Below the pieces are notes generated by a model. It did not search any database, was not told the origin of the DNA, and saw nothing but the letters and a program-made list of their open reading frames with translations. A DNA stretch of 64,000 nucleotides, from the NCBI RefSeq assembly GCF_017084445.1, contig NZ_CP070947.1, positions 372,001 to 436,000 on the forward strand, written 5' to 3'. A program made the translations under genes and the position numbers. Positions within the stretch are counted from its first letter, which is position 1; the number at the start of each line of letters is the position of its first letter. Source of the DNA: Mycoplasma sp. Mirounga ES2805-ORL. GTDB lineage: Bacteria; Bacillota_I; Bacilli_A; Mycoplasmatales; Metamycoplasmataceae. Positions 10,806-19,358 of the stretch are shown here, piece after piece.

Positions 10806-12274
10806 AACTTTGATTTAAAAAGATAAATTGAAAATTAATATCATGAATTCTTTCAATTATTGGTTTCATAACAATAATAGGAATAGTTATTGGCATTAAA
10901 GTAAACAAACCTTACAAACCATCTTTTTACAATTATGCTTCATACATAAGTCAAACAAATAGAAAAAAACTTGAAAAGGATTTTGATTACAAAGAATTTC
11001 AAACAATTCAAGAATTTACGAATGCTCTAGACAGAAATCAAGCTATTGGTGGAATTAGTACAGACAATCAAGCTGTTACTTTAATAAAAAAAGATAAGCT
11101 TAAAAAAATTGACTATGAAAAAATACTTGGTAAAGGTATCACAAGTCCTGAAAAATTTTTAACCCCGGTTGCTTGAAACTTTTTAACTTCATATGACGAT
11201 TATTTAAAAACAGATATTAATGGGAATCCATTTAAAGATGGACCAAGGCACTTGTGAGAATACTTTGTCCCATACTACATTCAAAGTTGTGTAATTGCCT
11301 ATAATCATTCAAAAAATAATAACAAGTATATTAATGTAGAACCAGAAGATTCTTATTTTGAAATACTCCAAAAATTACACAAAAAGGGTTACAAAAATCT
11401 ACAAGTTTTAGATGATGTTAGAAATAATTTAGCAATAGGATCAACTAGATTTAAAACTAAAGCAATTAATGGTAAAAATGAGTATATCAATAAATTTAAT
11501 GAATTTAATGGCAACGCAACAATTAATAACTATGAACAACAAATAGACTCATTCTTTAATTTAATATCAGATTCATTAGAATGAAAAATCGGCGAAAAAT
11601 CAAATAAAGTTATTTTTAATGGTGATGGACAAATAGTTTTAGAATCTTTAATTAACTTAAAATCAGATTGTGATATGGCGCTGCTATTTAATGGAGATGC
11701 TTTAGATGCATATTATTCAGGTGATAATTTTGAAGAACTAGCTGACCAAGAAGGAAGTATAACTATTGTTAAACCTAAAAATGGAATTTTAACAATGGAT
11801 GGTATTGTGATAAATAAAGCTATTGACAAATCTTCAAATTCAGATAAATCAATAGAAAATATAATTAATGCTTTTTGCAAAACATATAAAGACGTAACAG
11901 TATTTGATGAAATTACTAAGGAATATGACAAAGATAAATCTATAAAAGAGCTTGAAAAAATGACAAATTATAAAGTTGATGAAATAAATGAAAACGGAAA
12001 AATAATAAAAGAAATTTCAATAAATTATGAAGCTACAGAATTTTTAAGCAATTTTGATTTAATAAACTATACACCAGTATATAAAGTAGAATATGATTTT
12101 ATAAAAAAACACTACTTCAAATATTGAGATGAAGACAGTAATATGATTGTAAATGATAATGATGCATCAGAAATATATTCAGTTGATGGAGCAGGATACA
12201 TTAATATAAAACCTATTCCTCTATCATTAATGTCAAAAATTAACGTTAAATACAATCTAAAAATTAAATCATAA
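10784..12274 (+). CDS. potD: PotD-like polyamine-binding protein with N-terminal anchor
   Basis: A 496-residue protein at the place of potD, starting at ATG 10784 after AGGGGAA and overlapping potC by 22 bases. Residues about 18-40 form one hydrophobic helix; no Cys lipobox follows it, so the protein is probably a signal-anchored extracellular domain rather than a lipoprotein. Weak PotD-like pieces are visible (GITSPEKFLTPVAWNFLTSYDDYL; VFNGDGQIVLESLINLKSDCDMALLFNGDALDAYY; ITIVKPKNGILTMDGIVI, resembling the PotD stretch before the substrate site). The assignment rests mainly on operon position plus these fragments. A terminator follows. Confidence 0.78.
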
Positions 12275-12287
12275 AATTATAATTAAT

Positions 12288-12330
12288 TGGCACTTTATCA
12301 CAATAAATAAATTGTGAAAGTGCTTTTTTT
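12288..12330 (+). terminator. terminator of the pot operon
   Basis: GCACTTT..TCACAAT pairs with ATTGTGAAAGTGC (two-base bulge) across a 6-base loop, followed by TTTTTTT. Confidence 0.85.
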
Positions 12331-12374
12331 AATGAATATGCCTATTTTATAGGTAATTAAAAAAGACTTTAAAT

Positions 12375-12414
12375 TTAGCACTCTTTAAAAATAAGCAACT
12401 TTATTTAGTATAAT
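12375..12414 (+). promoter_or_regulatory. hrcA promoter with CIRCE-like half-site
   Basis: TTAGCACTC (12375-12383) is an exact left half of the CIRCE operator (TTAGCACTC-N9-GAGTGCTAA). The right half (12393-12401) is very poor. A TATAAT box at 12409-12414 ends eight bases before the hrcA ATG. It suggests HrcA autoregulation, but with a weak operator. Confidence 0.5.
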
Positions 12415-12422
12415 TATTTGAA

Positions 12423-13445
12423 ATGAAAAATAATAAAGAAATGACAAAAGAAAAAGATGAAATTTTAAAAATGGTAATTGAAAGTTTCATTGAAGATGGT
12501 GTACCTGTAGGATCGCAGGCATTAGTTCAAAGATATAACTTATCTATGTCCAGTTCAAAAGTGAGATACATTATGAACGACTTGGAAGAGTTAGGTTTTT
12601 TAACTAAAGAACACACCAGCAGTGGAAGGGTACCATCAACAGAAGGATACTCATACTATGCAAAAAATTTAATTCCTCACGACGAATCGATACTAAGAAA
12701 GAAGATAAACGAATTATTTGCAAAGCGTTGAGTTAATATAGACTTAACGGTTGATGAAGCAGCTAATGTTATAAGCGATATAGCAGGTATTACCTTAGTT
12801 ACAACAACAAGCAATGAAAATACAGTATTAAAAACAATTCAATTTGTTCCTCTTTCAGATTCAAAGGGCACTGTTGTTTTAGTAACTAGTGATGGTGATG
12901 TTACATCAAAAACTTTGGACTTTGAAAAATCAAAAATTGATACTGATGATTTAAGAATTGCTATAAGGATTTTTAGAGAAAGATTGACAAATATTCCAAT
13001 TCTTAAATTAAAAAGTACCGCTGAATCTCTTTCGCCAATACTATCAGCATCAATTAAAAATTATGAGTATTTACTAAAAAACTTTGTTGATAATATTTTT
13101 GATTTTGAAATTAAAAATTGCAATATAGTTTATGGAAAAGATAAAATTATTCTAGCTGACGATATTTCAAGGCCAGATTTAAATAGAATTTTGAATTTGA
13201 TTGAAACTAAATCAATTTGACAAACAATTGAAGCTGAGTTCAATGAAGAGGAAAATATAAAAATAGCTATACACGATGATAATAGTACATTCATTACTAA
13301 AAAATTAAAATATGATAATAAAATTAAAGAAATTTCTCTTGTTGGAACTAAAAGAATGGATTATCAAAAAAGTTTAACAGCATTGCAAATGTTTGAAGAT
13401 CTCATAACAAATAAGAACGACGAAAAGAACGAAAATCAAGACTAG
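12423..13445 (+). CDS. hrcA: heat-inducible transcription repressor HrcA
   Basis: A 340-residue repressor of chaperone genes that binds CIRCE and is tuned by chaperone availability. The N-terminal winged helix (residues about 1-75) shows YIMNDLEELGFLTKEHTSSGRVPSTEGYSYY, the HrcA signature. The C-terminal part has the GAF-like and dimer regions (SDSKGTVVLVTSDGDV). Two TGA-Trp codons are present. There is no Shine-Dalgarno; the TATAAT box lies so close that the message is probably leaderless. The stop codon TAG abuts the GGAGG of grpE. A good CIRCE lies in front of dnaJ at 31892, so at least part of the regulon is in this window. Confidence 0.95.
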
Positions 13446-13454
13446 GAGGCTCTT

Positions 13455-14672
13455 ATGATTACAAATTTAAAGAAAATCAGATACCACAAAGGTGACTTAC
13501 TTAGAGTAAATATTAATGTTTACTATGCTAACTCTACTTTTGTTAAAACATTATCAAGAAATAATGTTGTTTTACTTTTAGGCGAGCAAAATTATATTCC
13601 AGAATTTGACGAACTAATTATTGGACAACCATTCGGAGAAATAATTGATATTATCAAAGTTTTTAAAAAAGGCTATAGAGTAAAAGAATTTGAAGGAAAA
13701 ACTATACGTTTTATAATAGAAGTTTTAGATTATGAAGAAGCTAAAAATATCAAACAAAGTAATAGATTAAAAGAAATAGAAAAATATCAAGAAGGAGCAA
13801 AATTAAAAGAAGCAAAATTATTGCAACTTCAAGGCACATTAGAAAAGAAAAACCAATACCTAAAAGACCTAGAAGAAACTGTTGAAAAACTAAAAAAAGA
13901 TGCCGCAGTAGAAAAAGAAGAAACAGTTACTAAAACTCTTATAGTTTCAACCGAAGAAAAAGAAAAAGCTAAAATGTATGCACTTCAAAAATTTATTGAA
14001 CATTTTGCCGTTCCTTATTCAACACTTATCTCAGCAATAGAAGCTGGTGGTAGAAGTGAAAACTCATCAGTTAAAAATTATGTTATTGGATTCAAAATGA
14101 TAACTAGTCAAATTGATGAAGTTTTAAAATCAAACGGTGTTACTAAAGTTATTCCAAATGTAGGTGATAAATTTGATCCAAATACTCAAAAAGTTCTTGA
14201 ATTAATAGATGATGAAAAATTAGAACCAGAAACAATAGTTTCAGTAAACTCAATTGGTTTTAAATTACATGATAGATTAATTAAAACCGCTTTAGTAAGT
14301 GTTTCTAAGAAACCTGGAGAAATGAAAAGCAATATTTCAATAGAAGATGGAGATGATACTAACAATTTAACTACTCAAACTCCCGAAAATAAAAAAGAAG
14401 TAATTACTAAAAAAGAAAAAAAGGATAGTAAAGAAAAAGAAACTTCTAAAGTTAAAAAAGAAGTAATTAAAAAAACATCAGATACTAAAAAAGAAACAAA
14501 AACCAAAAAAATAAAAAATGATTCAACCAAAGTTGAAAAGGACAAAAAAGCCGCAAATAAAGAAATAAGCAAGCAAAAAGAAGCTAAGCCAATCAAAAAG
14601 AATTCTGTTGCTGCTAGAGCTGAAGCTGCTAAAAAAGCTGCCGCCAAAGCTAAAGAAAAAAATAAAAAGTAA
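13455..14672 (+). CDS. grpE: GrpE nucleotide exchange factor with N-terminal FKBP/trigger-factor-like domain
   Basis: A 405-residue protein, about twice normal GrpE length. Residues 12-92 look like the FKBP-type domain of trigger factor: a GD..RVN start, LLGEQNYIPEFDELIIGQPFGE at 41-62, VFKKGY at 69-74 and a FEGKTIRFIIEVLDY strand at 79-93. Residues about 98-158 are a long charged coiled coil, as in the GrpE stalk. Residues about 170-283 are the GrpE head (MYALQKFIEHF, VGDKFDPNTQKV, IGFKLHDRLIKTALVSV). Residues about 290-405 are a Lys/Glu/Ala-rich, probably disordered tail. GrpE releases ADP from DnaK. Start ATG 13455 follows GGAGG; cotranscribed with hrcA. Confidence 0.92.
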   Translation: MITNLKKIRYHKGDLLRVNINVYYANSTFVKTLSRNNVVLLLGEQNYIPEFDELIIGQPFGEIIDIIKVFKKGYRVKEFEGKTIRFIIEVLDYEEAKNIKQSNRLKEIEKYQEGAKLKEAKLLQLQGTLEKKNQYLKDLEETVEKLKKDAAVEKEETVTKTLIVSTEEKEKAKMYALQKFIEHFAVPYSTLISAIEAGGRSENSSVKNYVIGFKMITSQIDEVLKSNGVTKVIPNVGDKFDPNTQKVLELIDDEKLEPETIVSVNSIGFKLHDRLIKTALVSVSKKPGEMKSNISIEDGDDTNNLTTQTPENKKEVITKKEKKDSKEKETSKVKKEVIKKTSDTKKETKTKKIKNDSTKVEKDKKAANKEISKQKEAKPIKKNSVAARAEAAKKAAAKAKEKNKK

Positions 14673-14675
14673 TTT

Positions 14676-14697
14676 GCCGATTTCGGCGTTTTTTTCC
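14676..14697 (+). terminator. terminator of hrcA-grpE
   Basis: GCCG/CGGC stem (with an A-T extension) followed by GTTTTTTT, beginning three bases after the grpE stop codon. Confidence 0.8.
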
Positions 14698-14749
14698 ACT
14701 TTTTTTTATTTTTAAAAAAAATAATTATATAGATATGGAAAGGAGGACA

Positions 14750-14986
14750 ATGAATGAATTTACTAAATTAGACAATAGCCAGGAGTCTGAAATTATTGGC
14801 GGCAGTGTTGTATCCGCAATAATATCATTAATTCCGGTTGCTATAGAAGCAGCTGTTGGCATTGCATCAATAGTTAAAATGTTCACCGGACAAAGTGGAA
14901 AAACTAAATTAGGCAAAACAACTGTTGAATATAATGATGGAATAAAGAGTAATAATGCAAAACATGCAATATACATAGCCTATTAA
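14750..14986 (+). CDS. double-glycine leader peptide, bacteriocin- or pheromone-like
   Basis: A 78-residue product. ATG 14750 is preferred over ATG 14735 because the strong Shine-Dalgarno AAGGAGG lies between them, five bases before 14750. The N-terminus is an 18-residue leader ending in IIGG, with Phe at -15, Leu at -12 and Ile at -4 relative to the Gly-Gly end, as in leaders cut by C39-peptidase ABC exporters of Gram-positive bacteria. The predicted 60-residue mature part has a hydrophobic, Ala/Ile/Val-rich helix (SVVSAIISLIPVAIEAAVGIA) with a small-residue face, then a basic, Gly/Lys-rich tail without Cys. It is a single-gene unit ending in a terminator. No C39 exporter or immunity gene is evident nearby. 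It could also be a small membrane peptide with a chance GG. Confidence 0.65.
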   Translation: MNEFTKLDNSQESEIIGGSVVSAIISLIPVAIEAAVGIASIVKMFTGQSGKTKLGKTTVEYNDGIKSNNAKHAIYIAY

Positions 14987-14995
14987 AATAAACTT

Positions 14996-15022
14996 AAACA
15001 CAACCATTTTTGTTGTGTTTTT
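14996..15022 (+). terminator. terminator after the double-glycine peptide gene
   Basis: AAACACAAC pairs with GTTGTGTTT across a 7-base loop, and the T run continues into TTTC. It starts ten bases after the stop codon. Confidence 0.8.
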
Positions 15023-15046
15023 CATTTGTTTTTTATAATAATACTT

Positions 15047-15634
15047 ATGGAAAATAAAAATAATATTTCATTTTGAAAAATTTGATGATTTATTATAGTA
15101 ATTACTTTTATTGGTTTTGGAGGGGGAAACGCCTTAATCCCAACAATTAAAAAGTATTGCGTTAATAAATATAAATGACTAAGTGAAGATGAATTTGAAG
15201 AAAATGTAGTTCTAACTAATATTCTACCAGGACCAAGTGTTATTGAATCACTAACATATATAGCAACAAAACTACTAGGTAACTTAAAAGGGTCTCTTGC
15301 AGTATTACTAGGTGTGTTGCCACATATCGTGGTAGTTTTTCTATTGTTTTATTTTTCTAAATGAATTCCTACAAAATATTTATATGCTATTGAAACTGGT
15401 GCTTTCGTCGCAATTATTGCTTCGCTAATTGGATTTGTCATTAGTTTTTTTAATAAAGCAAAATTAAGTAATGCCAATTATTTTTTATGACTAACATTGT
15501 TTTTTATAAGTTTTTTGTTTTGCTTATTTATTCCCGCTCCTTTTAATTTGCCAGCAATAATTTTAGTAATTGCAATTATTATATTCTTTATATTTAACAA
15601 AATAAATAAAGGTAAATGTAAGGAGGATCAATAA
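15047..15634 (+). CDS. ChrA-family transporter, N-terminal-half type (pair member 1)
   Basis: A 195-residue membrane protein with seven TGA-Trp codons (MENKNNISFWKIWWF...). The FIGFGGGNALIP motif near residue 22 and NILPGPSVIES near 58 are ChrA (chromate ion transporter, CHR) signatures. Five or six hydrophobic segments. TATAAT at 15034-15039 ends seven bases before the ATG, so the mRNA is probably leaderless. Short ChrA proteins work as pairs in opposite topology, and the next gene is the partner. In mycoplasmas the real anion is unknown; chromate is only the family name. Confidence 0.85.
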
Positions 15635-16296
15635 TGTCAATCTTACTTATAGTAGTAATTTCTCTCCTCTTTGTAATTTTTATTTCATTAATAGTTTTTG
15701 GAGGCGGACAAGTATTTATGCCTATTTTCATATGATTTTGAAATACTATTAATCACATGACAAGTAGCGAACTAATAACACAAAATGATATTAGTACAAC
15801 ATTTACAGTTTCAAATGCAACTCCAGGTATTTTGAGTCCAAAACTAGCATTTATTTCAGGCTATCTCATTTTAAAAGATAACTGACTCAGTATTCCTTTT
15901 ATGCTTCTTTTATTTTTGACATTAAGTTTACCTGCGATATTTATGATGATATATGCAAAGAAAAAAATAGGAAAGATAGGGGCTAATAAAAGTGCCAAAT
16001 TACTAAAAATACTTAACCCTATTATTGCAGGAATAATCGGTGCATTAGCTATCCAATTACTCATTCCTTTGATTAATCCAAGCATAAGTTTCAATCAAGT
16101 GTTTGGAAAATACATTGAAATAATTAAGAGTGAGAAAACAGAATTTTTCCAAGGCATAAGAAAAATTGTTCTATTTTGTTATGTTCCAATCGGCATTATT
16201 TTTTCACTAATTTTATATATAAAAAAAATTCCTATTTTTTGGTTAATAATAGGAAATATGATTTTATCAATATTAATATTTTTTCCATGGACCTAA
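15634..16296 (+). CDS. ChrA-family transporter, C-terminal-half type (pair member 2)
   Basis: A 220-residue membrane protein. Its ATG shares one base with the stop codon of the preceding ChrA (TAATG) and has GGAGG eleven bases upstream, so translation is coupled. The IVFGGGQVFMPIF motif near residue 20 and FTVSNATPGILSPKLAFISGY near 65 match the second half of the CHR family. About six membrane segments. Four TGA-Trp codons. It converges on the deoxynucleoside kinase gene with only three bases between the stop codons, and I see no terminator there. Confidence 0.85.
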
Positions 16297-16299
16297 AAA

Positions 16300-16965
16300 T
16301 TATTTTCTTTTAGATTTGGAAAAATCAAAATTATCAATTATATTTTTCGCCTCATCGAAAACTTGATCATTTGTTTTATTGTTACAATCAATAATTTTGT
16401 AAGGAATGTTGTACCTTTGTACTAATTTTATAAATTCATCCTTATATACAGAGTGGAGTTCTTTGAAATACGCTTCATTTAAGTCGTAATTGTCAATTTC
16501 GCTCTTACGACCCCTTTGAAAAATTCTTCTTTTAAATGTATCAAAATCAATATCTAAAAAAATAGCTAAATCTGGATTTTCCTCTTCATTTAAAATGCAA
16601 TTAAATAGTGCATCAAAAGCTTTAAAATATTTGGAATCTTTTTTATCCAAATTAACTTTTGCAAAAATATAGTGTTCAAGATTAAATCTATCTAAAAAAA
16701 TATGATTTTTACTCATGGTAAAACCTTTTTTATTAAATAAATTAATTGCTTTTTTAAATGAATCAGACAAACTTTCAATTATATAGGTTTGAAATCCAAT
16801 ATCAATATTTGGTTTTTTCTTGTAAATTCATGATAAAAAAGTATTAAACACAACATCATCATTTGAAAATTCTTCAAGCAATAATGAATTACTATAAGTA
16901 TCATGAAGCTCTGAACTTAATGTACTTTTACCGCAGCCGATCATTCCGCTAATACCAATTACCAT
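16300..16965 (-). CDS. deoxynucleoside kinase (paralogue 1)
   Basis: A 221-residue kinase of the dNK/dGK family that phosphorylates salvaged deoxynucleosides. The P-loop GMIGCGKST is at residues 7-15, the DRF (ERS-like) segment is in FLDRFNLEHYIFA near 98, the LID-type Arg motif is RRIFQRGRKSEID, and LAIFLDIDFDTF precedes it. One TGA is Trp. Its ATG overlaps the TAA of the upstream paralogue by one base, so the two are coupled. Whether it prefers dA, dG or dC cannot be decided. Confidence 0.88.
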
Positions 16966-17636
16966 TATTGATTAAACCTTTCTTTCTTTGAAAAATCAAA
17001 ATTATCAATAACTTCCTTAGCTTTATCAAAAACTTCCTTTTCAGATAGATTATTTGTATCTATGACTACATAATCTAAATTAAATTTTTTTGCTTGTTTA
17101 ATAAATAAGTCTTTGTAAACATCGTAAAGTTGTTTGAAATACACTTCATTTTTTTCAAAGTTATCTATTTCAACCTTGCGTCCCCTTGAAAAAAGTCTAT
17201 CCTTAAATGTTTCTCAAGAAATATCAAGATATATAGCTAAATCAGGGGTTTCATTTTTTGTTATTAAATTTGAAAATAATTGGTCATATCCTTTTAGATA
17301 CTTTTCACCTTTAGATTGTAAATTAACATATGCAAATATATAATGTTCAATACTAAAACGATCTAAAAATAAGTAACTATTTTTATGTAAGTATCCCTTA
17401 TTTTTAAATTTATTAAAAGCGTCTTGAAGTTTTGATGTGTGGTTTTCAACTACATATGATTGAAAACCAATTGTTAAATTAGGTTGTTTTTCATAAAGTC
17501 ATTTTAAAAAAGTATTGAATACTTCATCGTTTTCTTCAAACTCTTCAAGCATCATACTTTTTGAATAATGTTTAACTAACTTGTTTGTGAGTGAGCTTTT
17601 CCCACTGCTTATCATTCCACTAATACCTATTAACAT
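16965..17636 (-). CDS. deoxynucleoside kinase (paralogue 2)
   Basis: A 223-residue paralogue of the downstream gene, alike along its whole length: P-loop GMISSGKSS at 7-15, FLDRFSIEHYIFAYVNLQ, LAIYLDISWETFKDRLFSRGRKVEIDNF. Start is ATG 17636. Five TGA-Trp codons hide it in a standard-code reading. Two adjacent copies point to tandem duplication followed by divergence, perhaps to split purine and pyrimidine deoxynucleosides. Mycoplasmas cannot make nucleotides de novo and depend on such salvage. It lies 22 bases after greA. Confidence 0.88.
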
Positions 17637-17658
17637 AATAAATAATTCAATCTCTTTA

Positions 17659-18138
17659 TTATTTAATTTCTAATATTTTTATTAAATATTTATTTTGCAC
17701 ATCAACTTCTACTTCATCATTTAATTTACCATCAAGAATTGCTTTTGCAATTGGGCTCTCATTTGAAATATTTCCAACAAATGGGTTTGAGTCAAAACTA
17801 CCCATAATTTTTACTTCATATGTTTTTCCATTTTCCAAATTTTTATATTTAACTACTGATCCAATTTGAGCTCTTGTTTTATCTTTTGAATTACTATCAA
17901 TAACTTTAACGTTTTCCAAAATACGTTCAAGTTCACTAATTCTACCTTCAACTTGAGCTTGTTTATCACGCGCTGCATCATATTCAGCATTTTCAGAGAG
18001 GTCACCTTGAGCTCTTGCTTCTTTTAATTCTAACTGAATTTTTGGTCTCTCAACATTGATTAAATTGTCAAATTCACTCTTATATTCATTTAACTTTTCT
18101 TGAGAAATATAAATTGTTTCATTCTTTTTATTTGGCAT
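17659..18138 (-). CDS. greA: transcription elongation factor GreA
   Basis: A 159-residue GreA that rescues backtracked RNA polymerase by stimulating transcript cleavage. The N-terminal coiled coil carries the acidic tip (ARAQGDLSENAEYDAARDKQ, residues about 44-63), followed by the FKBP-like C-terminal domain (IGSVVKY, ESPIAKAILDGK). Start ATG 18138 follows GGAGAAAATT. Normal length for the family. It heads a unit with the two kinase genes. Confidence 0.97.
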   Translation of the reverse strand: MPNKKNETIYISQEKLNEYKSEFDNLINVERPKIQLELKEARAQGDLSENAEYDAARDKQAQVEGRISELERILENVKVIDSNSKDKTRAQIGSVVKYKNLENGKTYEVKIMGSFDSNPFVGNISNESPIAKAILDGKLNDEVEVDVQNKYLIKILEIK

Positions 18139-18183
18139 AATTTTCTCCTAACTCCTAAATTATTAATGTAATACTTATTTTAA

Positions 18184-18211
18184 AGTAGTTAGTCCAAACT
18201 AACTAATAAAA
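18184..18211 (-). other. imperfect hairpin between greA and the upstream gene
   Basis: TAGTTAG and CTAACTA can pair across a short loop within the 100-base gap. It may be a weak terminator for the putative methyltransferase gene or a regulatory site for greA; the T run is poor. Confidence 0.35.
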
Positions 18212-18238
18212 TATTTACTTATTCAAATTTATGCAAAT

Positions 18239-18931
18239 TTAAATATCCTTTTTAACTATATAAACAAAATTACTTTTTACTTTTGAAACTTCATAAACTA
18301 TTTTCTTAGTTTTTAAAAAACTAGTTAAAGTTTTTACATCTCGTTTTGTATTAACGTTTTCTAATATTATTAACATTCCATTATTTTCTAAATGTTCATA
18401 ATATTTTTCATATATTGTTTGACTTAATTGGGTTGAATTTATGGCAAAAATTAATTTAAATTTTTCATCAATTTTATCTATTAAATCAATTTTCTTTTTA
18501 AAAAATTCAGGAAACTCTAAAACAGCATTGTTTCATAATCTAGCATCTAAATCATAATTAAAAACCTTAATGTTAGCTTCACTTTGGTATGAAAATAGTA
18601 ATGCTGGATATTCCAATTTATTTCCAACTAGCAAAACATTATTTGCATCATTTAAATAAATTGTATTAACTAAATTTTCTAAATCCTCATTATTTAAATT
18701 TGACTTAAAATACTCTTTAATGTCTAGAGGAATATTCTTCAAGTTTCCAGCTCTTTGTTCTTGTATTTTAAATTTTAATTTTTCCAATTCTTCATTTCTT
18801 ACTTTACTTTTAATCTTTTTAGTAACTACAACCAATATTATATATATGATTATTGCAATTAAAACAACAGCAATAGCTGAATAAAACAAAGAAGATCTAA
18901 GAACATTATCAAATGTTAATAGTTCAATCAT
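18239..18931 (-). CDS. putative membrane-anchored methyltransferase-like protein
   Basis: A 230-residue protein. I chose ATG 18931 because GGAGGAAAGGAAA lies just before it; an ATG at 18952 would fall within this binding site. One N-terminal membrane helix (residues about 13-37) is followed by a basic linker and a soluble domain with a Rossmann-like pattern (NNVLLVGNKLEYPALLFSYQ, IKVFNYDLDARLW, FKLIFAINSTQ, GMLIILENV) resembling SAM-dependent methyltransferases. A catalytic motif is not obvious and the substrate is unknown. Its start lies next to the ruvX stop, in the alaS-ruvX transcription unit. Confidence 0.65.
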
Positions 18932-18932
18932 A

Positions 18933-19358
18933 TTAAATTTCCTTTCCTCCATATTCTAAAAATTCTTTTAGAATTAGAACAGCTGATAATGTATCTTTAT
19001 TCTCTTTACGCTTTTTTATAGATAATTTGGCATTTTTTAAAATGTTTATGGCCGCTATTGTTGTCCCATATTCATTTACTAAAAAAATCTTCTTATCGAA
19101 CTCTTTTCTTAAAGATTGAGAAAATCTATCAATCATTATTGTTCTTTCGCTAGGCTCTCCATTACTTCTCATTGGAAAACCAACTATAATAGAGTCGACA
19201 TTATTTTTAGCAAAATAATTTCTTAAATATTCTTTTATTTTATCTAAATCGTTTTCTTCAAAATAGATTGTTTCTAATGGCGAAGCAATAATTGCCATTT
19301 CATCGCTAACAGCAAAACCACATGTTTTAGTTCCGATATCTAATGCTATTTTTCGCAT
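18933..19358 (-). CDS. ruvX: putative Holliday junction resolvase / pre-16S rRNA nuclease RuvX (YqgF)
   Basis: A 141-residue RNase H-fold protein. LDIGTKTCGFAVSDE at residues 6-20 carries the first catalytic Asp, DSIIVGFPMRSNGEPSERT near 57 is the family signature, and FLVNEYGTTIAA and KDTLSAVLILKEFLE carry the later acidic residues. In E. coli the homologue processes the 5' end of 16S rRNA. The ATG follows the alaS stop codon directly, a common mollicute and firmicute arrangement. Confidence 0.92.
   Translation of the reverse strand: MRKIALDIGTKTCGFAVSDEMAIIASPLETIYFEENDLDKIKEYLRNYFAKNNVDSIIVGFPMRSNGEPSERTIMIDRFSQSLRKEFDKKIFLVNEYGTTIAAINILKNAKLSIKKRKENKDTLSAVLILKEFLEYGGKEI

Noticed and set aside
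14375-14647. A long minus-strand frame opposite the grpE tail with a hydrophobic, Phe/Leu-rich product.
   Set aside because: It is the shadow of the Lys/Glu/Ala-rich coding tail on the plus strand and has no start signals.
14735-14749. Upstream ATG for the double-glycine peptide (83 residues).
   Set aside because: The AAGGAGG site lies after this ATG and five bases before ATG 14750, so the downstream start is favoured.
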